From: Trichuris trichiura
Lineage: Eukaryota > Nematoda > Enoplea > Trichinellida > Trichuridae
Assembly: GCA_037903355.1 (NCBI GenBank)
Contig: JBAJFE010000026.1
Location: 62,001 to 126,000, forward strand
DNA: 64,000 bases
Reading direction: 5' to 3'
Shown piece after piece: positions 50,466 through 61,000 of this stretch. The notes under the pieces are model-generated. The model did not search any database. It was not told the DNA's origin and was given only the letters and a program-made list of their open reading frames with translations. A program made the position numbers and the translations under genes. Within the stretch, counting starts at the first letter, position 1; the number at the start of each line of letters is the position of its first letter.

Positions 50466-51933
50466 ATGCATTGCTCTCGCGTTGACGGTACCAACAAAGT
50501 GCTGCTTAGCCTACTTTTTTGCTTTCTACATAACCTCGGTACACTTACTGCCTTCGTTCACGGTAAGCAAACGCCATTGGAAGCCAAAAAAAATTTATTG
50601 ATCTCACCTGTAGATAATCCCGAATGCGGGGAACCCTTTCATTGTCCTGACGATTGCGTCATCACTTGGTATGGCAAATGTCCCAGCAATTGTTACTGCA
50701 AACCAATTCGAAGATGCGAGTCGGTCAAATGCCCGTATCCACCGCCAAAATGTATTATCGTTACTGGTCAAGACGGTTGTCAAAGATGCGCCTGCGAAGA
50801 CCAAATTCATATTATCACCAAGCTGCCAAAGGAACTAAGCTTACCGGAAGGAGGCAAAGAAATCAAAGTGGAGGAATACAAGCGACCGGTAACAACAACA
50901 ACAACAACTACTACTACTACTACTACAGCTACAACTACTACAACGAGAGCTACGACGACCACGACAACTTTAGCTACTGCTCCGCCAACAAGACCAACAA
51001 GACCAGCAACAAGAAGAAGACCAGTAACTCAAACTCCACCAACTCGACCGACTAGAATATGGTACAAGACCATTCAAACAAGACCAACAGCTGCACCGCA
51101 GCAACCAATACGAACAAGAATTATACCAACAATAGCGCATACGACACCTACAGTGGTCACCCAGTGGACGACTAGTCGTCACCTGGCAACGAGACCAGTG
51201 TCCATCTCTCAACTTCCTCCCGAATTGAGAGCTAACGAAACGATGAGAAAAAGTAAGTTGTCAAAGTATACAAAAATAACTTGTCACCTATAAAGTTGTC
51301 GTCATGGCCAAAAAGCCGTTCGCGCTTTTGATACTAATCATGTCGCATTCCTAAGTGTCGAAACATAGTCGACAGTTTCCTATTGCAGCGCTCGAGGAGT
51401 ACGCGAAGAAGATATGCTCGCAGGACAACAAACGAGTGATCGATCAAAATTTCAAGGCTCTCTTTGGAGAAATAGGCACTCAGTTGCTGAGGTCCAACGT
51501 TTATCCGGCCATTTTTTCCTTCGACGAGGCTTACCTGAAACGTAAGTGCTTCCAGCTGAAGGAGGCCAACCGGCGAACACCCATTGACGTTCGACGCAAC
51601 TGCTTTCGAAAATACTACGTCTTTGACGAGCTCATTTCCCTACTATCCTATCCGTGCAGTTGGGCTACGCAGGAGGATTTCTTCCGTCATTTTCACTGCA
51701 TCCAAACGGTTGTTCGTCAACCAAGCTTTTCCGCCTGCTTGCCAGCCGACCTATCGTCCATTGTGCGTACAAGACTTCGCCTTATCTGTCGAACCTTCAA
51801 CGACGCCATGCCTTGCATGCACGTAGCGCTGACCAACGGGTGCGGCGCGCGAGCTTGGGAAATATTCAAGCAATATTTAATTATTCGAATTTTAAAACTC
51901 GACCCTCAATGTACGGTGCGCCGACGCCTATGA
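50466..51933 (+). CDS. secreted two-domain cysteine-rich protein with Thr/Pro linker
   Basis: Not assigned to a named gene. Two exons, 50466-51252 and 51356-51933, join in phase to give 454 aa. A signal peptide is evident (VLLSLLFCFLHNLGTLTAFV). Then comes a compact cysteine module with CGEPFHCPDDC, CPSNCYC, CESVKCPYPPPKC and DGCQRCAC; the last resembles the antistasin-type CxxCxC ending, seen in protease inhibitors. About 140 residues rich in Thr, Pro and Arg follow, with runs of Thr, suggesting an O-glycosylated stalk. The C-terminal domain (exon 2) has about ten cysteines in a helical setting (KRKCFQLKEANRRTPIDVRR), resembling nematode-specific secreted domains such as T20D4.11-like; that comparison is tentative. 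An extracellular matrix or host-interface role would be inference. Confidence 0.7.
50887..50975 (+). repeat. coding ACA/ACT trinucleotide repeat (poly-Thr)
   Basis: Repeated ACA then ACT codons encode a Thr run broken by single Ala and Arg residues. Such tracts are length-variable by slippage. Confidence 0.9.
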
Positions 51934-52090
51934 GACCCATCCCGCTTCGTGTCCCCTAGTCGCTTATTATGTACAATCGTGCTGACAAATGATCTTTCTT
52001 CCCTATGGGCAATGGTTATTAAAAATTTTGGAAAGAAAAAAGTAATGCCCATTTAATCGATCGTACATACAACGAACGACGTTGCTGTTG

Positions 52091-55000
52091 TCAACTACTT
52101 TGAACGTAATTGCTGAAATCCATCGTCAGCGCAATGGACGGTTCGTTAGGTCTGCCGGCTGCCGATGCGGCTGTGCTGTTGTTAACCTTTGATTCAACAG
52201 CCGTTGAGTGTTGCTGCTGTTCCACAACGGAACGGCGAACGGCCGTTTCCAGTCTTGCCTTAAGTGATGGCATCTGTGTTAAAAGTGCTTTGAAGTCGGC
52301 CGGGTAGGCGGTGCCCAAAGCGTTCAACCGCTCCAAGGCGAAATCGAACAACTGCCGTCGAGCCACCGCCGTTCTGACATCTTCAACCAGCAAAGCAACC
52401 AATAATTGCGACACCAAAACCAGCAATGGTAAACCTAAGTAACCATAAAATCAACGTAGCAAGTTTGTAGGCAGCAAAAAAATGGAGCCGCCTAAAACTG
52501 GCCAACGTCGTCAACTTACGCTGATCCTCGTTGGCAGCGTGCACCAAGCATTCAAGCACTCTGAGCGCTTCTATCAGAACAACGCAATCCGACTGCTCCT
52601 TGAAATCGTTGGACAATTGCAGACCGACAACACTGGGTTCCATATGCGCTTTGATTTGGTCAACAATCGAAGGGGTTAACGAACGAATGTAATACGAGGC
52701 AACGGACGCTTCCTTGTTGGAAAATATTGACACGAGCGTTTGCAAACAATGGATTCGCACCTGAAACAGGTTAAAAAAAAGGTCAATGCTGTGAAAGCAG
52801 TGAGACCATCCGCTACCGTGGGATCGTCGCTTTGAAGGGAACGCTTAAACAGAAGCGCGCATCGTTCCAGGATGTGCGGGTGCATAAGTACCGCTTTAGG
52901 GGCGTTAAGGACAAAAACAGCGACGGCAACAAGCAAAGGAATTCGGCTCACTTCCGCTTGCTCTGCTGCAATGCAATACTGTCAGCATTCATAGGATGAA
53001 AGGCTTTAAAGGGGGTTTTAAAAAAATGTTAATACGATAACGATATGCAAAACGTAAACATCTCCGACGATGAATAGATAATAACGAGATCTTTTCTTGA
53101 GATATGCTAAAAATGCGAACCGCGCTCGGTGTAGCTAATATTCCTGTTTATATTAATCGATTTATGGACTACAAGCAAGAAGACAATGAATTAAAGTTAA
53201 TGAGGTTGGCTTAATTCATGACAAAAAGCGTACGGAAGCTCTTTTCGCCTCACTGCTATAATGAATTAGGACTTCAATGCTTCAAGAAGCCGGTTCGATC
53301 CCCTCTCGAAAGGAAAGTTGCAGAACGCGTTACCGCGCTTTGTCCTCCAAAACAAAATTTCCATTAAATCGTCAACATCGACAAGCTTCGTTGGATTGGA
53401 AAATTGGAGCTGCCCTCATTTTACTCGCCGAGTCTTAAATTTCGCTGAAAGAAATAGAGAAACCACTTAAAAACTAGAAAACGCTTGAACAAGCATAGCA
53501 TAACGTCTCGTATTTAACTTTGAACAAAACTTATTTGCATAAACAGCGGTACTGGAGCTTAGAAAGCGTCGCTATCTCACGAGGAAAATTCAAAATAAGC
53601 GAAGCGCTCTCTTAACAAATTCTGTTAACAACTTTTCAGCTTCACTGCGGGCTTACATTCACAAGTTGCGCCGCGTAAAGCGCCTTTTGAAATTCAGCGG
53701 CTAAAATTAATCGGTTTGACGAAATAAAAGCAATGGAAACGAATGAATTGAAATAGGGAGCACATTTTAATAACTCGAACAGCCGTAATGCTCTTATAAA
53801 TGGAAGCTTTGCGGATTAGCGTCTTCGCAACGGAACTGAGTTGCGCTTTTTTGAGAAAAAGGTCACGTAGGGCGCCCGCAAACATTTCGTCACGTATCGC
53901 TGTTTGAAAAATATTAGTACTCGTATTTGCTGCTATTTTGGACAACAACTCGCGCGGCTCTTGTGCAAATGCGCAAAAAAAGAAGCGGCGTGAACAAGAA
54001 GAAGAACCTACCGATATCGAACAAACCAGTAACCAGACAATATGGGAAAATTAGTGTCAAACTAAGCTTTTTTAAGCGATTGGCAAATCGCCCTTAAATA
54101 ACCTTCTTTAACCCAATTGAACGACGACTGATAAGACGTCTTTTTCGCCTACAAAAAATCGCTCTTTTAATCAGCGCAGCCGACGTCATCTTTACGTGAG
54201 ATCACTCAGTTAGTCTATATGCTTAGAATGACATTTTTAAAAAATTAGTTGATTATTTATTTTTAAAGAATCCATTGAAAGTAGGTTCTAAGTTAAAGTT
54301 GCTCATCGACCTACCACGATCGCCTTCGTCCATTTCGAGCAGAGACCAGATGGCACATTGGACAATACGAACCCAGTCGCCGTTTGGAATTGAACTGCCT
54401 TCTCGGTAGACTACCATTTTTAGCAATGCCCGCATAGCTTTCAAACAAGCGGCTGCCGGTCCGCTCAAAGTTGAGCCGGCAGTGGACAACTGCGAACCGT
54501 CCGAAGCCGCGCTTTCGATCTTCGACGTCTCTCGAAAGGTGTTGGTGAGCAGATAAAAAACAATTGGCAAAATGGTCAACTTGCCTACGAACAATGACAA
54601 CAACAGAAATAGCTGCAGGCTTAAATGGTCAACGCTTACCCGCTTCCGAACACAATGCGGGCAATTTGGATAGGCAACCGACCGCAGTGATCATAAGCTG
54701 CTGAGACTGATGGGATAATAAGGTGGAACTCTTCCTTTGAGCTAAAAATGTTTTGCTTTTGGCCACAGTTGGACTGATCTTTGGAGCCTTAAAACAATTG
54801 CAACCAATATGCTACAACCAACAGCTACAGCATGTGAAAAAAACTAACCTGTCTGACCAACAGACAAAGAATAACTTCCAACGAGGCGTACACGAGAGAA
54901 TTGCGTATTTTGAACGCCCCGCTGTCGGCACCTTCGTCTCCATTGTATAGTTTGGGTCCCGAGTTGGAACAACCATTCGTCTTGCGATCTTTTATCGCTT

Positions 55001-58000
55001 TGCAGTTCAACTCAGCCGCTTCCACTACCTCCTTAGTTATGTCTATACAAAGTGACTGCAAACGAAGAGCTTCGCGAGAGAGAATTAACCTTAACAAACA
55101 AACAAGAAGAAATGTAACCAACGGAAGATGAGCGTTATTAAAATATCCAACCACTACCGGTAAAGGACGTTGAGCAATTCGACCGACATTTGAGGATTGG
55201 CCAACAATTGCAATTGAGCCCATTCGTTGGACAATATTGTACGTATACTGTTTAGGCAAAGCAGAGCGCATTCAACATCTACATTCCTTGGATTGCACAG
55301 CGTCTCCATGGATATACCTTAAAAAGTAACAACTAGCGTAAAAGGACAATAGGAGGTGGAGGTCAACCTATGAGAATGTAGAACCAGTCTTCCTTCGAAT
55401 AGCTGTCCGAAGAGGAGACGACGTGAGGAGATGCAAATTCAAAGTTATTATTGCTAAGCCAAGTGGAAGCTGCCAAGAGAACAGCAGCCCAAGCGTCTTT
55501 GTAGAATGGTTTCACCAATTCAGCCGTTGACAACGTAAAGTAGGCACCTTCCTCGGGTAACTGCGACGCGAACTCGCCTGGCAGAGACAAAAGGGCAAAG
55601 TCTTTCAGCACACCGAGCCAATGATCAATCAGTGTGCTCAGTTCGGGATTTACCAACTCCAGCAATGTTTCGGAATAGCAGTTCTCTTTGCTACTACAAT
55701 CTTGACGCATTGCTACTATGTAAACCTTAAAGCCCACATTGCTGCCTCGTATAGTTTTATATGGATACAATAGTGGACGAACCTCAGCCCAAGCCTTTAA
55801 AATAGCCAGCTTTTCCAACGCAATGGAACTTTCGTTGTACAAGTGGACGCTGACGGATTCCTGTTTCAGTCGGACTAAAGGGGCTACAAGAAGCTGGTGC
55901 ACCCGACGAAGGTCGTTCATGTCTTTGGCCACTCCGCTGCCGATCCATGAACTGCATACCTAATGGGTTTTTTAAAAAAAAGATTAAAAGTTCGACGCGA
56001 TATAGATCGACCTTGAAAACAAAAGAGAAATGACATTTGGTTATTGGCTCTCAGCTACGTCGTCACTTTCAACATTTTCCGCTTAGCTCTCTTATTTGAT
56101 TTCAGATGCGTACATTTTCTTAAGATCGCTATTTTCCGACACCTATGGATTTTTTTAAAAAAAAATAGCACAACTGAACGATGCTAGAAAATAAGCCAAA
56201 AAATTACTGTCACTACTCGCGGAAATATATTAAAACAACAATATGTCACAAGCACTGAAACGCGGCTTTTCAAAAGACGGCTGCACATTGCACAAACGTT
56301 GATAAGAAGTGATAATTCTTAACTGCAAGCAACATTACCGTCGCTTTTTCTAAGGAATAATAATTAAGTGGTATTTTTTTAACTGTTGGCAAGCGTTTTG
56401 TACAACTTAAAAGTTAAAGCGCCCCTACTCGAAAGTGGAAATGACAACACGTTGTTCGGGTGGGTCAAAGGGAAAAAGTGGACGGGACGAGAATCGGCGG
56501 CCGGTTTTGACGCGACAACGCCTTGCCAAAAGACCAAATGTTATTTGGCAAAATTGAATAACTATTATGGAAACGAAAGAAGAAGGGCGTTCCGCTTTGA
56601 TCGGCCGCCAAATAAAAGCAATCGTTATTGCTTGGCTTGTTTGCCCCCTTTTGGTCTGGCAAGCGCGAAATCGCAAACTTGCGCTACGCAGAGATTTCAT
56701 TAATTCGTCACTAAAGCAAAGCAACGGGGCAGATAATGAAAGAAGAATTAACAGGTCTTTGAAAAGCCCGAAAGAAGCGGCAGAATTCACACAAACATTA
56801 CGCGTCATATCATTGCATACAAAAGTCGCTGTCATTTTCTTACGGATAAAAGTCAGCATCTCAAGTGAGGAAATGAGAATTAAAACTGATATGCAAAAAA
56901 GATTCAGTGAATTAAGTGTCAACTATTGTACGCTTGCGAGAATTCCGACGGTTTTGGACTAAAAACTTTTGAAACACCTTCGTTAGTCAAAATATTGACT
57001 ATCTGCATCTGCAGGCATTATAACCCTTTTTTTTAAAAAAAATCAGTTTCAAGAGTGTTAGTAGAATTCGTAGTCTGATTTTTGGGACGATCTCCTCATC
57101 TTCCTATGCCTTATGGGGTAGTAAGTGAGCGTCCTATCGATCTCGAATTTAAAATTTAATAAGTCACCGAAGAAAGAAGGCGTATTTTTGAAAACAACTT
57201 TGTAGCTAGGGAATATATTACAGATTGGAAAGATCGGTTCGGGAATCGATCGATGTTTGATCCACCTAATAAATAAACAATACGCCTCGAGGGAAACAGA
57301 GCAACATTTATCACTTATCAATCTACTTGACAGGGAATACGCACCTTACAATAACGTTCGTATATGCAAAGCAACTACAGTATGCGTCGACTTGTCTCTA
57401 CGACCGAAGCAAAGCGGAAAGACCAAGTAAGGGCCAAATTGGAAAAATAATGAAGCTCTTAAGTAGTACATTCGAAAAGTAGTAAAAGTTAGTAATTCAC
57501 TTTTAATGGTCGCCCATGTTTTACGTTACTTAACGAAATAACGAGAGGAATAAATTAGCGTTGGACAAAAAGCATGGCAGCGTCTTTTTTGCGAAACAAT
57601 TTGCAAAATTTACACTCTACGCAAACCATGCTGGCAGTAATATAGACCAAGCTCATCTAACAGCCTTTGCAAAGAAAAACAGTGCGCTGACAATATTCCC
57701 ATCTTGGTAACACTAAACGTCTATGAAAAATTATTGGTCAACTACAAGTTAGAGCAGCATAAAAAGGAATTATGCTTACGGCAACATATTGATTGGTTAT
57801 GCTTTTAAAAAGTCTACGTTGCAAACTGCTTCGGATACAAGCTACTAGCGTGTCGTTTAGCAAAAGGATAAAGCTATTGCAGGTATTACGTTAGCAAAAA
57901 ACTTAAGTAAAATTCGCTGAGAAAATGTTATGCAAAAAAGGCCAACCTGGCAAGCAAGAGCCGTTACATTCGCGGGAGTATCATCGCTAAATGCGGGTCG

Positions 58001-61000
58001 AAGAGCCGCGCTGACCTAAAATGACTTTGCATACTAAGTAGTAAGAGGGCGTCAACAACGTTACCTGCGCTTGGAATTGTTCAAGGAGAAAGTGTCCTGC
58101 CAATTCGGGATCGGCCACGTGAGAGAACTTTGATATGACGGCCTAAAATAATGGGCGCGGGAAAATTATACATGTCAATCTGCAAGAGCTCACTTCCAAG
58201 CAAGAAAGACCCACTAAGCGAAGCGACGTACAATCCGACGTGGCTGCCATGAAGCTCAGACGAACCAGGTCGGCAAGATGAAGTACCAAGTAGTCACCTA
58301 AGCAAAAGAGAACAAGAAAGAAAGTTGTTTTGTGATGCAAGCTAAATAAGGTAATAATTTACCTTTACCACCGTTCAATTGCAGCTCCTTGGCAAGAGCC
58401 AAGTCAAAATGGGCCCTTTCACCTTCGCAACTGGCGATCAATCGTTTAACCATCTCAACTGCGAATACTCTTGTTGTCCAACGAGAACTACGTTCCATCT
58501 CCTTGTCTGAGGCGGATACATGCCACATCTCCTCTTCGTATCCACCTCCGTCGGTCTTTTGCTGATCCGCGTCCGACTCGCGCGTTGCCTGCGAATCTGC
58601 CGACGCAATAATCTCTTTGCATAAGTCCAACCATAAGGACAAATTCTCGCTGCCCAAAGTTTGCACCAAATTTATCAGAATCTCTTTCAAGTCGGTAACG
58701 GCCGTCGGGTCTTCTTCGACATCCAAAGCGGCAAACAAGGCACCTTCGAGGCCAGTTTCGGGCAAAACGCTATTTCTTGTGGCATTCAAACCTTCCGGTA
58801 TTAAAGTTTGGGCATGATGATGCACCTCGCGCGCTTCTCTTTGCACCAATTGCCTTAGGCACGAAAATGAGGCCCTTCTTAGACTCAAGTATTGGTTTGA
58901 AAAGAGCTGACAAAGACGAGATACCAAAACGGACAAGTTGACATGCCGCGGAGCAAATAAATACAATTGTTGGAAACAGCCGATCGATTGAGCTTGGACG
59001 AACGGGTCCGAGTGCCAACCCATAAGGGCAGCGGCTACTAGGAAGTTGGTACGCAGCGCGGAAGCGGATGCCGTGTTGACTTGCAACTCGGGACCAACGG
59101 TGGTGATAAGGGCTGCCACAAGACGACTAACACACTTGCCAATATCGGCTACGCAAAAAGAGGAGGAAAGCAACAAACCAACGCATATGCCGAGGGTTGG
59201 TTCGACAAACGATCGATACATGGGGCCTCCCGAATCGGCTATTAAGCCAAGGGCATTAAGGGCCCAAATTTCTACCGGCAGTGACGTATTGTCCTGAGCC
59301 AAAGCAAGCAATACACTGACGCTCACATCCAACTGATGACCGCTAGCCAAACCGCCAACGTAACGGTGCAAACAACCCAAAGCCATCGAGTGACCCATTC
59401 GGCTAGCAGCGTCTCGACACAACTTCAATCTAAACGGGTGCATTGAAAAGCGGTTGGATACGCGCTATGCCAAAAGTCACTTGTCGTAACACAGTTGGAC
59501 CATCTCGGCAAGGAATTGAGGGTCCGGAGCAACTTGAGCAAGACGACCAAAAGCTTCGGCAGCGCAATAACGAAGGCTAACAGACGGACTGGCAAGACAT
59601 TGAGTTATTAGGCTTAACGCCGTCTTTACTAAATTTCCATTGCTTTCTAAGCTTAACTTACCGTCAGCCAAGTTCTGCAACAATGAAGACAAAAGAGAGA
59701 ATGATAATAACTAAATGGAAGCGTACCTTTAGCGAGAGAATGAGCGCGGCAATAACGTTGCCTTGAATGGCCGCTTGCTTGGACGATTTGCTAAGGCGAA
59801 CGCATTCGCCAAAATGGTCCAACAGCTGAATTCTATGCTTGCTTTGGACGAACGGAAAAACATGACCAAAAAGGAGAAGCGCAGAATTGGTCAGCGCCAC
59901 TTGAGAAGAGAGCACGTTGTGAGGCGGCTCGTTCGAATCGCGATTGCACAACATAAAGGCGGCATTTTCCAAACTGCCGAACGACCTTTGACTAAGCGGG
60001 TTTACCTTTAAAAATAAACAAGCTGTCATTCGATTCGTAAGAGTTCTAAAAGAAAAAAGAAAAAAAAGAATATAGCATTTACCAGCTGTTCCACGCGCCG
60101 ATTGGCGCATAGCAAAAAGGAGACGTCAAAAATAACCGCCTCTTCGTTGCAGCAAAATTCGTTGAGCAAAAAGTTGCTCTGCGTACTTGACGATCCGTCG
60201 ATTACGGTAAACTCGACAATCACTTCGCGTAGAAGCAAGGCGAAGAAGCCTGAAAACAACATTTTGCTACGGAACTTTCAAAAAAAACAACAATGAAGCA
60301 AACCAATGTAACGGGACGGGCTGATTTCGACCAAAGCTTCAAAAAGACGTTGCTTGAATAAAGCCGCGTACTTTCTAAGCTGCTGACCGTACAGCTTCAA
60401 AATGTTGGGCAATCTTAAAGAACAAAAAACAATGAAAAAAACGCGTACACAGCTACCAACGGCTGGATACAATTCCAATTCGTAGAAAGCCGATTCCAGC
60501 GGGATCAACAGCTTTTGAACAATATCGTCGTTGACCAATCCTTTGCAATGGACAACAAGGTTCTTTACTACTGAAAGAAAACACTTGTTGGCTTTGCTTC
60601 GTGACTTGAAGATAATATTCTAATTTGCATATGCATACAACGCTTTAGATTAACAAGTTCGGCAATGAAAATCGAATTAAAAATAACCTATGTTGGTAGA
60701 GAGGATGGGCAAAACCTTACCGGACAAGGCACCCGCTCTGGAGGCTAACGTCACTTGCCATGTGTATTGATCACCGCGGTTCAATTCCTCTTCAGCTTCC
60801 TTTTTAGATCTTGGAAATATGCTCTTGACGGCGGCAAGTATGCGCGGCAGCAAAGGCTGAACGGTCACTGGTCCCATGGTGACCAATGCCGAAAGGAGAA
60901 GCCAACCAGATTCGGTCTTCACCATTGCCAGCTTGCTGTCGTGCGGTGCCGTTCGCAATAGTTGCACGGCAACTTGAACAATGCGCTGCAATGAGCTTGG

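Noticed and set aside
53250..53330. GGTTCGATCCCC string resembling a tRNA T-arm
   Set aside because: No matching acceptor stem, D-arm or anticodon arm could be folded around it; probably chance or a decayed relic.
53694..53948. Same-strand ORF in a HEATR5 intron, possible extra exon or nested gene
   Set aside because: The flanking exons align to adjacent HEATR5 segments with nothing missing, and the ORF matches no family; kept only as a note in the intron entry.
56386..56962. Overlapping ORFs of 105 to 165 codons on both strands
   Set aside because: They lie in a HEATR5 intron, have no recognisable motif, and openness on both strands points to base composition rather than coding.
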